From assembly GCA_032871835.1 (NCBI GenBank), contig CM065297.1, forward strand, positions 39,495,098 to 39,559,097: a stretch of DNA of 64,000 bases, given 5' to 3'. Positions 1 to 11,356 of the stretch are shown piece by piece (within the stretch, counting starts at the first letter, position 1; each line of letters begins with the position of its first letter). The DNA comes from Dipteronia dyeriana. Taxonomy: Eukaryota > Streptophyta > Magnoliopsida > Sapindales > Sapindaceae. The position numbers and the translations under genes are program-made. The notes under the pieces are model-generated. The model was given only the letters and a program-made list of their open reading frames with translations, was not told the origin of the DNA and did no database searches.

Positions 1-2000
1 TTAGTCTTGAATAATATTCACAACTTAAGATAAAAGGTTAGGCGCCTTTATCTTGTTAAAGTTGTAGATTCTTTTTCTAGCATTTGAGTGAGATCAAATG
101 TGTTATGATGAGTCTAAAATCATCAAAGTGTGGTGTCTTTGGGTAAAAGAATCTAGTGCATGAATTGGATCACAATAAAATACTTTATCTAGAACCGTCA
201 ATAAATAAAAGTTTTCATTTGAAGACAATCAGAGAGTCTATCTCAATCCGAAGATAAATGATGGACTTATGGTTACAAGTGTTATCATTTGAGCTATCAA
301 TGAGTATGATTATCTAGCATTGTCTATCCTCGATAGTTTGGTGGTATTCATTTGTTAATCGATATAGGACTTCATTTATGGATATAGACATCATGGCTCC
401 ATTTATGAAATGAGAGTTGAATATCATCATATGGATGTTTTGAGGTAATGGATATTAAATCTTAACGTTAATTTTTCAATATTGTCTATTGAAGCATGGA
501 TTCTGGACAAGTCAAAATATCCAAGTTCAAAATGTGGTCATATGAATAAATATGGTAACTTGGAGAGCTATAGGTGGTCTATGAGCTCTTGGAGATTACT
601 GATATTCTTCACGAGGATACACTTTCTCCGATAAGGTTGTCTAGGGTATGAATGAGTAACATCAACTTGTTCTATCTTTATTTAAGAGTTCAATTTTAGT
701 TCTTTAGTGGAATGAACTAAAATTAAATAGATCGGACCTAAGTGAATCATTTTTTGATTGTGATTGGGTTGTGTCTATTGAAGCTTAAATTTAGATAGCC
801 CGCTAAGATTCCCAATCCACATGAACTTGCATGGATCACTTGATATATTCTACCGGACCAATTTATGGGTCCATTTTGAATTGTATCAAGGCATGTGAAC
901 TTGTTTCTTTTTGTAAGAATAGGTCTAGTTCACATGTGGACTATTTATTAAGGTCTAATGGATTTAATGAAATAAGAAAAATAATATATGGCCCATATAT
1001 ATATATATGTATGTATGTTGGCGGCAAGGTTTTTAGAATAGCTTAATTATATTATTTTTATTTTATTATTTAATTAAATGGAAATCAATTAATTTGTTGA
1101 TTAATTAATTATTTAATTAAAAGTCAAAAATATTTCCCTAGTAGGATATGGTCTTCTAAAATTGTACTGTTGTTGGTTGTATAATTAGTATTGAAGACTA
1201 TATTGGATAAGTAGATAAATAAAAGAAATTATTTATCTAATTAAATTAGGAAGTCTTTAATATGGTTACATATACACTATTGAGTTGGATTAGGAGTCTT
1301 GGTGTAGGAAAGAATTCCTTTTGGAAAAGGATTCTTAACCACCAAGTAAATCCACCTAAGGATAGGATTCTTAACCACCAAGTAAATTCTTTTTAGGAGA
1401 GGATTTATTCTCTTATATATAATACCTATTAAATTTGACCAAGAATGAATTTTTGGTGTGAGAAGTTGTTTTTTATTTGTTTTTTATTGTTTTAAATATT
1501 AAAAAAAATTCATCCAACTCATTGTGTGAAGAATTCCACCAAGCATAGAGAAAAGTGGGAAGGTTTTTATTTTTGATAGTACACTAGTATCCTTTGCATC
1601 AAAAGGGTTTTGTGTACAACATCGAATCAAGGTTCACGATAGTTTCAATCAAATTGATTGATAATTCAAAAGCGACCGGTCGTTCTTGGTTTTTCTCTTG
1701 GAGGATTATTGCGACTAACAAAGAAGAAGATTTTGTTTATTTCCATCATCAGGTATACAATTTAAAGAAAGGGAGCCCACGCTCCTAGGTGATTCACGTT
1801 CGTGATTGGATTGGAAGATCTTACGGATTCAATTTGACGCTAGTTCAATCATCACGAAAAAAAAGTACGATACTTTTTATATACATTAATTAATCTAGGG
1901 TTAAGATTCTTGTTATTAAATGGAAATTTTTTATTTTTATGCAAACCCTAATTTTTATTAAATTTTATCACACTTCCGTTGTGCTTGTATTTTCCTTACA
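1..2000 (+). mobile_element. Copia-C LTR, left end outside the window
   Basis: Base 1 aligns with base 14619 of the complete Copia-C LTR at 14408-16838, so about 211 bases of this LTR lie left of the window. The two copies stay collinear to their ends, TTTTCCTTACA here and TTTTCCCTACA there. At 2000 the sequence changes abruptly to Copia-A reverse transcriptase sequence, so the LTR was inserted into a Copia-A pol gene; the expected target duplication would be CCAAT (2001-2005), but the left flank is not visible. It may be a solo LTR or the 3' LTR of a full element. Short reading frames inside it (831-1046, 1594-1788) resemble no protein I know and are not called as genes. Confidence 0.85.
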
Positions 2001-2914
2001 CCAATTCTAAATGAAACATTTGGGATAGGCGAGTTATGTTCTTGGGATCCAACTTATAAGAGATCGTAAGAACAAACTCTTAGCACTGTCTCATGCATCA
2101 TATATCGATAAGATTCTTGTGCGATTTTTGATACAGAACTCCAAGAAAGGTAATTTACCTTCCAGACATGGAGTTTACTTGTTTAAGGATTAGTGTCCTA
2201 AGACACCTCAAGAAGTTAAAGATATGAGACGTGTGCCCTATGCATCGACAGTAGGTAGTCTTATGTATGTTATGTTATGCACAAGATCAGACATCTGCTA
2301 TACAGTGGAAGTAGTCAGCAGATACCAATCCAACCCAAGATTGGATCATTGGGTTGCTGTCAAAACAATTCTCAAGTATCTTCGGAGAACGAGAGACTTT
2401 ATGCTAGTGTATTCTGGGCAGGATTTGATCCCGTTAGGATACACAGATTCTGATTTTTAGTCAGACAGAGATTCTAGGAAATCCAAGCCTGGATCAGTAT
2501 TCACCCTGGGTGGTGGAGCCATTGTGTGGAGAAGTATAAATCAATCTTGCATTGCTGACTCCACCATGGAAGCCGAATATGTAGCCGCTTGTGATGCTGC
2601 TAAAGAGGCTGTTTAGCTCCGTAAGTTCTTGAGTGATCTGGAAGTTTTTCAAGATTTGGATATGTCCATCACACTTTATTGTGATAACAGTGGTGCTGTG
2701 GCTAATTCTAAAGAACCAAGAAGCCACAAAAGAGGGAAGCATATAGAGAGAAAGTATTACCTCATTAGAGCGAAAATGTAGAAAGTAGATGCGATTGTTA
2801 CCAAGATAGCCTCACAAGATTTACGAAGACCTTACCGGCTAAAGTGTTTTTGGGTCATCTAGATGGTCTAGGGTTACGAGACATGCCTCACACGCTTTAG
2901 TGCAAGTGAGAGAT
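2001..2914 (+). pseudogene. Copia-A pol remnant: end of RT and RNase H
   Basis: This is the 3' end of a Ty1/copia pol gene, closely similar to the minus-strand copy at 24647-25600. From 2224 it reads through the RT-RNase H linker (YASTVGSLMY, DICYTV, YQSNPRLDHW) into RNase H motifs (GYTDSDF, DSTMEAEYVAAC, LYCDNSGAV, KHIERKYYL). In-frame stops lie at 2458-2460, in KEAV-stop, and after IRAKM. A short deletion near 2820 removes the conserved ADLFTKTL end and shifts the frame, so the gene is dead. A purine-rich tract (GTGAGAGAT) directly precedes the LTR at 2915. The upstream part of pol was separated by the Copia-C LTR. Confidence 0.88.
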
Positions 2915-4897
2915 TTTTGGGGTTTATGCTCTAAAGATGTAATTTATAAATGGATTTATGAAATAAATAAAAAGAAAAGTTCAATTCATTCTTGTTATGT
3001 TATTTATTTTATAAACTTGTACATATATTTAACATCCAAGATTGCAAGATATAATCTCGAACTGTGTATATGAGTGTCATATACGGATGGAAACAGTAAG
3101 AGACGTGCAATCTAAAGAGTCCATAGCTAGCAAATAACGTTGGGTACTTTATTTGTGGTTAATCTATAACTGCGGTCCATTCCGTAATATATGATGATTC
3201 TATCCTGAATCATTCATATAAGATATGGGAATGGAGGCACCTTGTACGATGTGATCATATAGGTTTGGGCCATCTATATGAATCTCTGAGTAAGATCCGT
3301 TTATCGATGAGATTCATATATATCAACTAATGATGGCTATATGTGGGTGATCTTAATCCTGAGTGTCTTATCAACTCCTTCAGGTTAAAACATGGTCTTT
3401 GATATACCATGGGTGAGGTCAGATGCATTTCCTGATCAATATACTCCGTATACTGGGATTGGGGTTTGGCTTGTGGCTGGAAAGGTTTGAACACAATAGT
3501 GGAATCCACTCATTCTTGTGAGAAGTAGATGGTAGTTCTCTTAAGGGTTGATTCGGGGCTTGGACAATATGAGCGCTCTCCTAATTCTGTAAGAGAATCA
3601 ACTGTAATTTAGAGAATCAACAGTACTTAAAGGATATATGTAATTAGAGGGGTATAACAGACATTATGACCCAACTCTAATTATGAACTATTGTGGAGGA
3701 TCACACCATGTGTAATAGCTATATCGATGGACACCGAGTTGTATCGGTCTGTGTAAAAATGTCTACAGTGGATAGAGTGCAGTTTCGGGTTTTTAGTGAA
3801 ATAACAACGGAGTTAATAATCAAGGAATATTAATTAAAGAGTTTAATTAATGATTCCTAGGATTATTGGAGCTCAAAATACCGTGGGTCCATTAGGTCCC
3901 CTTGCTAGCCCGATTGATTTAGGTAACAAGGGTCACAGTTAATTTATTGGATTGTCCAATTATTTATATTACAAAAGAGACATGTGTTTATTTGGGAATT
4001 AATTGAATAATGAGATTATTTAATTAATTAATGTTAAAAGTTAAATTAACTAAATAATTAAATTATTTAATTATATTGATAATTATGATTTATTAATTAA
4101 CTATTAATTGGAGGATATTAGTTGATATATGGATTTAGGCGAAGATAAAATAATAAGATTATTTTATTTTTACTAAATCGTTTATCTAAGCATTTGAATT
4201 TATGTTTAAATTTAAAATACTTATTATCACTTTTAATATTTAGATATATTTGAAAAGAATAAATTTATATATATATATATATATATCAATTAATTGTAAA
4301 AGAGATTGCATTGGATGCAAATTGGTGTGTACACATATATAAGTTTTTGTATAGGGTACAAACAAGTATATATATATATATATATATATATAAAGTGTAG
4401 AAGCAGATATTGTGCATGAAACAAGACATAAAAAACAAATAGATGAAAAAGATATACGTATCAGTTGAAGAAAAAAAAGGGTTTTTTTTTATTACTTTGA
4501 AAAGGCACGTAGCTGTTGGCGATAAAAGATTTTTTTTTGTGTGCATTAAAATAACACCAAATAATGAAGAAAGAGTTTCTTCAATTCTCTCTAAATCCTC
4601 CATTTAAGTTCCTTAGATTGTGACACGCCCGCACGCAGTTACCTGTTCCGGGAGATAGTGAGGAAGATCGAGTAGTTCAGATAGGAGCATATCGTAAAGT
4701 GAAAGAGCCTCTGAACGTTGGTAAGATTTTCTTCTTCTCTTTATATTGATTTCAATTTCCTGTGTTTACGTATTGTATGTATTAGTTCCAAAAAAAATTA
4801 TTATCCCAAGTTCACTGGTCTCAGATACAGATTATGATCCGTGTTAAAAAATTTAAAACCTAGTTCCGCTGCGTAACTGGTGAACCGGGTTCCAACA
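2915..4897 (+). mobile_element. Copia-A LTR (3' LTR of the remnant at 2001)
   Basis: It begins TTTTGGGGTTTATGC, where other copies begin TGTTGGGG, and ends in GGGTTCCAACA. It is the reverse complement of the minus-strand Copia-A LTRs at 10223-24632 (split) and 30286-33560 (split). At 1983 bases it compares with about 2059 and 2032 for those copies after their insertions are removed. AT dinucleotide runs lie near 4267-4286 and 4367-4391. The first base pair of the LTR is mutated, in keeping with an old copy. The next five bases (ATAGC, 4898-4902) are the expected target duplication but cannot be matched here. Confidence 0.85.
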
Positions 4898-5484
4898 ATA
4901 GCATTGTCAAAATAAACCGAAATTGTATATGGAAATTATTGATACTATATGGTTCCTTAACAATTTGGAGGAAAAGTTAACTTTTAAACATGATAATGAG
5001 TAAATTAATAGTATGTATTTATGTTTTAAAAATTAAAAGTTAACGTTTCACTTACAGATTAGGGAAAACGTGACATGTAGATCGCTTCGTTTTACTACCA
5101 ACTGGCCGCCTGGCGGTCACTTTCGTCTTTGTCTTGGGAATACATATCTGAGGCAAAAGCAACCACAAGACAACGTCATGTGGGGTCACCCCAATGTCGC
5201 TATTGTCTCTGGTTTGGAACAACAAATCCGAGGAGATAACGACGACAGGGCGACTTCGTGTTGGTCGTCCAAAGGTTGTGTTTGACTCGATTTTGTTATA
5301 TCTTCCTATCTCGCCTGACTTGTTCACTCCAAGTTAAGAGGAATGTCAAAATTAATTTTAACATACCAACAATTGAAGGAAATCACCCCAAAAATAAGTG
5401 GTTCGAACAACCATATGTGTTAGGTATAGACTGAAAATTTGGTTACCTTACATTCAACTTATTGAGGGATATTTGTGTTCACTT
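4898..5484. other. Unassigned spacer, no gene recognised
   Basis: This stretch lies between the Copia-A LTR and the 85-bp array and resembles no other part of the window. The part from about 5050 to 5290 has clearly higher GC content than its AT-rich surroundings. It is open on both strands (91 codons minus, 71 codons plus), but neither product resembles a known family. An acceptor-like TTACAG precedes the GC-richer block at about 5057. A 13-bp palindrome (TGGGGTCACCCCA) lies near 5190. It could be a decayed exon, a fragment of another transposon, or original host DNA. Confidence 0.4.
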
Positions 5485-6745
5485 GTTCACTGAACAAATT
5501 ATATCATTATATGAAAGTTCAACTCATTCCATCTACGTTGAACATGTTCATTACGGTTTACGTAAACTTGTTAACCGAACATGTTTAAGGTTCAGTTGAA
5601 CGTTAAACTTATACAACCTACGTTGAACTTGTTTTGTGAATTTCAACGTTGACTTGTACATTGACCAAGTTAAACGTTCAAAGCAATGTTCAACTTGTTC
5701 CCCTTATGTTGAAATTATTGATAACGGTTTTTACATACATCTGTTCTATGATCAACTTTAACGTTCCGACAAACGTTGAAGTTTTTCACCCTACGTTGAA
5801 TTTGTTCATAACGGTTGTAACATTAATTGGTTCAGTGAACATATTTGACATTTAGGTCAATGTTAAACTTGTTCACCCAACGTTGTACTTGTTGATAACC
5901 TTTTTTCATTAACTTGTTCAATGAACAAGTTTAACGTTTTTAATAACGTTAAACTTGTTCGTACTATGTTGAACTTGTTTATAACGTGTTTTACACCAAC
6001 TTGTTCAGTAAACAAGTTTAATGTTGTCAATAATGTTCAACTTGTTCATAATATATTGAATTTGTTCATAACGTGTTTTACACCAACTTGTTCAGTAAGC
6101 AAGTTTAACGTTGGGTTTAACATTTGACTAGTTCAAACAATGTTCAACTTGTTCATTAAGATCTACGTTCAGTTGTTCACAAAACAGGTTTAACGTTATT
6201 ATCAACGTTAAACTCGTTTCAACTACGTTGATCTTGTTTATTAAGGTTAGCGTTAACTTATAGTTGAACAAGTTTAACGTTCATCTTAACGTTAAACTTG
6301 TTCAATCCACACGTTGGACTTGTTCATGAAATTTTACGTTGACTTGTTCATTGAACAAGTTAAAAGTTGATATGAATGTAAAATTCGTTCAACAAACGTT
6401 GAACCTGTTCATGGAGATTTAAGTTGACTTGTTTAATGAACAAGTTTAACATTTTCAGATAAAGGATAAACTCGTTCAACCTAAGTTGAACATGTTCATG
6501 AAAATTTACGTTGACTTATTCATGGAACGAGTTTACCGTTCATCTGAATGTTAAACCTGTTCAACATAAGTTGAACTTGTTCTTCACGATTTATGTTGAC
6601 TTGTTCACGGAACGAGTTTAACGTTCATCCTGACGTAAAACATGTTCAATATACGTTGAATTTGTTTATGAAAAAATTGGTTGACTTGTTTACCTAACAG
6701 CTTTAACGTTAAACTAGTTCCTTCTATCTTGAACTTGTTCTCGAA
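5485..6745. repeat. Tandem array of an 85-87 bp satellite, about 15 units
   Basis: A landmark related to ACGTTG recurs at 5535, 5620, 5706, 5793, 5880, 5966, 6053, 6139, 6225, 6311, 6396, 6483, 6568 and 6653, at steps of 85-87 bases. Each unit carries several copies, in both orientations, of a core like AACTTGTTCA next to AACGTT. Some units hold perfect short palindromes, for example ACTTGTTCA-T-TGAACAAGT near 6342 and AACTTGTTCA-A-TGAACAAGTT near 5911. The units differ by many point changes, so the array is not recent. Open frames across it (5649-5855, 5921-6127) follow from the repeat and do not look like genes. Confidence 0.9.
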
Positions 6746-6895
6746 ATTCAAAATTTTTAAACATTCATTTTATTTAATTTGTTTAATATAGTAAAATATA
6801 TAATTTTCATGTATTTGTTCAATATTGTTTTTAAAAATAATTCTTTATTAATTAATACGTAATATAATATAATTATATATATATATAATATAATT
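6746..6895. other. AT-rich flank of Gypsy-E
   Basis: Very AT-rich sequence with short TA runs (for example 6874-6892) and no recognisable gene. The last five bases (TAATT, 6891-6895) adjoin the Gypsy-E LTR. They match only three of the five bases on the far side of the element (TAAAA, 39629-39633), so they are at best a decayed target duplication. Confidence 0.5.
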
Positions 6896-7434
6896 TGTCA
6901 ATAGCCTTTTTTGGCTAGGGTCAAAAGAAGAATTTTCCACCTTACAGCCTTACACCAGGAGTCACAATTCGGGTCTACGTAGTGAGGTATCGAGGTCCTC
7001 TAGGTTGAGGTACCTTACGACCCTGTAGAAGCAGGGCGAGGTAGTCAACACCATCTCAACACCTTGCATGCATTGAAGCTCTTCAAATAAAGCCCGCTAC
7101 CCCATCAGGAATTCTGCATAACCAGGTCGAGCTCCATGATAAAGCTCGGCGTAGCTAAACCAGGCTCCCAGCTACAAGGTTGGAACCATATTTCGCCCAT
7201 AGAATGGTTAGCACAAGCTTCATGGGAATACCAACAAGATTGATCTAGCTCAATGACAATCGAGAGGTCCCCTGGGGACCACGCCAGTGTACTAGAATCT
7301 GGGGTACCTCGCCCTCAAGAAATATCCAGCGTCACCTCAGGTAACCTCCATGAAGTACCTCTCCAAAGTGACATACAAAACCAGAACTCTCCTCCAAACA
7401 GCTTAGAAAGAGAGGGTTGACCTTTATGACACTT

Positions 7435-7753
7435 ACGATACCATTAATGATGTCAAACCATATTAATGGAGGTATTCAACCCTATTAATGAGGTCAAACT
7501 TATTATTAATGGAGGCAATCAGCCTTATTAATGATATAGTCAACGCCATTAATGAGAGAATATTTAACTCTTTAATGACAACCATTAGTGACAAGAGTCT
7601 AAAGAGGAAACAATCACATCTTCTCCAAGATATTAGCTACAAGCCGATTCTTTAGGGTCAACTATGTTGATGAAGAATCATATTCAATAAGAAAAGGAGA
7701 GTAACTTAAGAATCCTCATCTTGCACGTAAAGTTAATTACACAATGTATAAAT
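7435..7753 (+). promoter_or_regulatory. Gypsy-E LTR core promoter with repeated ATTAATG/GTCAA motifs
   Basis: Between 7440 and 7565 the motif ATTAATG recurs about seven times at 20-30 base spacing, usually next to GTCAA (TTGAC on the other strand, the W-box core). About 180 bases downstream lies TATAAATAG at about 7746. The 3' LTR keeps the same layout (array about 37810-37925, then a TATA-like TGAATAAATAG near 38110). The layout of repeated motif then TATA fits a retrotransposon U3 promoter. Function is inferred from sequence only. Confidence 0.6.
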
Positions 7754-8621
7754 AGACCTCAACATGCACGTTGTGAGGGGGGAGATTTAACCAAGAAATC
7801 GCCTATGAGGCAAAATTCTATGCTCCAAGCAATTCCAGAAGAGGCCAAAATACATTCTCCAATACTCATCTCAGATCTCATCTCGCCTCTAATGGAGAAA
7901 TCAACCAGGCCAAGGCAAGTCATCATACTTCGTCTAAATTCTCCGTATATCACCATCGTAGTATTATCTCAACGATATGTATTACCTCTCCCAAGAATAT
8001 ATCAGGATTGGTTAACTTTCTATTACCATTGTAAGCTCTCTGGAGCATATACGTCGTACTACTCCACCACTTTTGTAAGTTTCCAGGAGCACTTCTTGAT
8101 ATATATATATATATATATACAAGGAAGGGCCTTCCTACCTTCCGCTGGATATTGCCTTGGGGTTTTTTAGCTTGTGATCATTCATGATGCTTTTTCCCCC
8201 TTGGTCAGTCCTCCTCCCTCTATGAAAGACTTGTGTTTCCCTTATTTGTCTAGATTCCTATCTCGATGCTCTTATCCTCCCATCTACATGCCAAAGTAGC
8301 ACCTCAAGATAGGGAGAAACCACCCAGACCAACTTGAAGGGAGTCGATGAGCTCTCCCACATCCTCTCTATGGAATAAATCGAGCTCTCCGACACTGGAG
8401 CTAGATAAACCCCCCTCATTACTTGCTATCTAGGTCGAAAAACTATAGGAAAGAATCGGGCTCCAAAACTGGGCTCTGGGTACCAGGACAGGCTCTGACC
8501 CCGAACTCGACCCCGACCCAGACCCGGACCCCGACCCCGACCGAGGATCAGGATCAAGATCAGAGAACAAGGACCAAGATCAACCCCTTCATACCAGCAA
8601 GGGAACCTTGAGTTCCTCTCA

Positions 8622-9236
8622 TCTCCTACCTACCACGAAGCCTGACAGGTGGGATGACTCGTCACCTACCTACCACGAAGCCCGACGAATGGGTTAACTC
8701 GTCTCCTACCTACCACGAAGCCCGATGGGAGGTATGACTCGTCTCCTACCTACCACAAAGCCTGACGGATAGGTTGACTCGTCTTCTACCTACCACGAAG
8801 CCCAACGGATGGGATGACTTGTTTTCTACATACCACGAAGCCCGACGGATTGGTTAACTCATCTCCTACCTACCACGAAGCTCGATGGGAGGGATGACTC
8901 GTCTCCTGCCTACCATAAATCCTGACGGATGGGTTGACTCGTCTTTTACCTACCATGAAGACCAACGGATGGGATGACTTGTTTCCTACATACCACAAAG
9001 TCCGATGGATGGGTTGACTCGTCTCTTACCAACCACGAAGCCCGACGGATCGGATGACTCTTCTATTACCTGCCATGAAGCCCAACAGATGGGTTGACTA
9101 TTTTCCTACCTACCATGAAGCCCAACGGATGGGATGACTAGTCTCCTACCTACCACGAAGCCTGGCAGATGGGATGACTCCTCTCCTACCTACCGTGAAA
9201 CCCGATGAGTGGGATGACTCCTCTCCTACCTTCCAC
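8622..9236 (+). repeat. 40-bp minisatellite in the Gypsy-E 5' LTR, about 15 units
   Basis: The landmark CTACCTACCACGAAG recurs every 40 bases. Units largely alternate between GGTTGACTCGTC and GGATGACTCGTC variants, making an 80-bp pair. Some variants recur only every 160 bases (for example GATGACTTGTTTyCTACA near 8815 and 8975). The 3' LTR holds about 13 units at 38966-39500 with a different order, so the arrays changed independently after insertion. The array lies downstream of the TATA box, in the transcribed part of the LTR. Confidence 0.92.
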
Positions 9237-9363
9237 TCCATACTCCATATTCATACAAAACCCCTCCAAGGTACGAGGTACCAACCCCGGCCACCACCTC
9301 CGTAGTAGTGGTCTCGAGGATGTTAGCTGTAATTCCTCACCCTGAGCGAATTTTAAATTAACA

Positions 9364-9390
9364 CTTTCTGGCACCGTCTGTGGGAAGTTT
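9364..9390 (+). other. Gypsy-E primer binding site
   Basis: TGGCACCGTCTGTGGGAA at 9369-9386 lies five bases inside the LTR end. It differs by one base from the site of Gypsy-D copy 2 (TGGCGCCGTCTGTGGGAA). TGGCGCCG-type sites are usual in Tat and Athila gypsy elements and are commonly ascribed to an Asp-type tRNA; the tRNA is not proved here. Confidence 0.75.
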
Positions 9391-10217
9391 CCACACCCCT
9401 TTTGATTGCATCCATGTCTCTACTTGAGTATCATTATACTATTGAGGTAACTGATTAGTTATTCATGGAATATCATATGCTGTTTAGGATGTCGTTTCTC
9501 TATACTTGTCTATATTTCTTATGCATCGCGTGTGGTGTTCATTTTGTCATTTAACGAGTTTTGTGCATTGTGGAGCAAATATGGTACGTGGGACTCCTGG
9601 TGGAACCGGTTCATTATGCTGCTCCATTGAAGTGAACCTGCTCAGATAATCATGGAGCTCTAATACAGTAGATCCCAACTTGAAGGTCTCTTACACAGCT
9701 GAACCACTCTGTTTATCACCTATCTAGCAGATCCAATGGAATTGCAACAGATCATACGGATCCTCTCATGCCACCGGATCTGGCCTTCAGAAGCTCCTAG
9801 GTAGCGGTAGCAGGTCATCACATGAATCCGAGAAGCCAACTCAACTATGTAGCCTGTAGAGCAGCATCACCAGTAGAAGCTAAGTGGATCCTCACTTCGT
9901 GTACCGGGGCAATCAATGCCCAAGTGAGCCATTAAGCTCCTGGTTCATTCCAAGAGGATCCAGAGCCTTCTCTCAATTGTGGGGGACTCTTTGGATCCCA
10001 AGCATCCTTCTGGAATAGTACCAGACCGGTGGCTTTGCTCTATATGTGCTGGGCCATTCATCTTTCTAGTGAGCAACCAGGGTCCCAATCCACTTCTCTG
10101 GTTGGAATCCTCAACAATAGCAGCTCCCTAGTCCCATTGCTTGGTTGAAGGATGGGTCATCATCCCCTAACATTGCTACTTCAGAGCCAGCTTCCATCTG
10201 CTTGGTTGGATAAACTT
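9391..10217 (+). other. Gypsy-E internal region, left piece
   Basis: This non-coding stretch follows the primer site where Gypsy-D has gag. I see no gag motif and no long frame. From about 9830 it holds degenerate repeats of phrases like CCGGGgCAaTCAATGCCC and GGTCCCaATCCACTTCTC, related to sequence near 34030-34340 in the right piece, so the internal region is built partly of diverged repeated modules. It ends at the GAGTC (10218-10222) duplicated by the Copia-A insertion. Confidence 0.6.
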
Positions 10218-10222
10218 GAGTC

Positions 10223-10612
10223 TGTTGGAACCCCGTTCACCGGTTACACTGCGGAACTAGGTTTTAAAATTTTTATATAGATCATATCTGTATTTGATAC
10301 CAGTGAAATTTGGATCGTAATTATTTTTCAGAACTAATACATAAAATATGTAAACACAGGAAATTGTAATCAATAAAATTAGAAGAACATACCAATGTTT
10401 GGAGGCTCCTTCACTTTACGTTATGCTCCTGTCTGAACCATTCAATCTTCTTTGCTATCTCCTGAGACTGGTAACTGCGTGTGGGCGCGTCATGGTCTTA
10501 TAAACTTGAATGGAGGATGTAGAGAAATACTTGAAGAAACTTTTTCTTCTCAGTTTGGTGTATTGATTTTATGCACACATGAATTGCATCTCATGCACAA
10601 ATATATTGCTTT

Positions 10613-10648
<36 letters not shown>

Positions 10649-11356
10649 ATATTTTTTTTCTTAAATCACACACCTTTATCACAAATATATATATATCACT
10701 TTTTGTTTATCTATGCCACACGCCTGTGACTTTTCAAAGTCTAAAAAAAAAAATTAACCCTTTTACAATAAGTATATTTATATACTGCACACGAATCAAC
10801 TTGCGTTATATATATATTATGTGTGTATCAGGTATTTGCATCATATGCAAATTCTTCTTTTGCCTATTGTTTCATGTGCACACACCAATTTGCATCCAAT
10901 GCAATCTCTTTTGTTATTATTTGATATATATATATATTTTAATTATCCTTTTCAAATATATCAAATATATTAATAGTGATAATAAGTATTTTAAATTCAA
11001 ACTTAAATTCAAATACGTAGATAAATGATTTAGTAAAAATACAATAATCCTATTATTTTATCTTCACCTAAATCCATATATCAACTAACACCCTCCAATA
11101 AATAGTTAATTAATAATTAATAATTATCAATATAGTTAAATAATCTTATTATTTAATTAATTTAACTATTAACATTCATTAATTAAATAATCTCATTATT
11201 CAATTAATTCCTGAATAAACACGTGTCACTTTCGTAACACAATTAATTGGACAATCCAATTAGTTAACCGTGACCCTTATTACCTAAATCGATCGGGCTA
11301 GCAGGGGGACCTAATGGACCAACAGTATTTTGAGCTCCAATAATCCTCGGAATCAT
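10223..11356 (-). repeat. Copia-A 3' LTR, distal piece
   Basis: This is the outer part of the 3' LTR, continuing at 23708 after the Copia-B insertion. It corresponds to 30286-32600 of the other LTR without the solo LTR. A long TA run lies at about 10617-10646. Its last five bases (ATCAT, 11352-11356) are repeated at 23703-23707. Frames at 10452-10664 and 10579-11028 are low-complexity products of TA runs, not genes. Confidence 0.9.

Larger units (their letters stand above)
6896..9363 (+). repeat. Gypsy-E 5' LTR (2468 bp)
   Basis: It begins TGTCAATAGCC (TGTTAATAGCC in the 3' copy) and ends AAATTAACA. The start (GGCTAGGGTC, then an AAGAATTTTCCACC-like run) and the last hundred bases (AACCCCGGCCACCACC, GTAGTGGTCTCGAG, CCTGAGCGAATTTT) resemble the Gypsy-D LTR, while the middle does not. 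In order it carries a short-motif array, a TATA box (TATAAATAG at about 7746), a GAC/CCC-rich stretch near 8495-8545 and a 40-bp minisatellite. The reading frame at 7721-8170 is an accident of LTR sequence. Confidence 0.88.

Noticed and set aside
5649..6127. Repetitive proteins with NKFNVxNNVQLV-type repeats
   Set aside because: The periodicity comes from the 85-87 bp satellite, whose unit length is not always a multiple of three.
7721..8170. A 149-codon frame in the Gypsy-E 5' LTR as a gene
   Set aside because: It lies across the TATA box and a TA run in the LTR; the copy in the 3' LTR (38169-38555) diverges without any sign of protein conservation.
8622..9236. Regular 40-bp repeats that could be taken for a CRISPR array
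   Set aside because: The units are contiguous with no distinct spacers, lie inside a plant retrotransposon LTR and are repeated in the other LTR.
10579..11028. A 149-codon frame rich in Ile and Tyr
   Set aside because: It is the translation of TA microsatellites in the Copia-A LTR.
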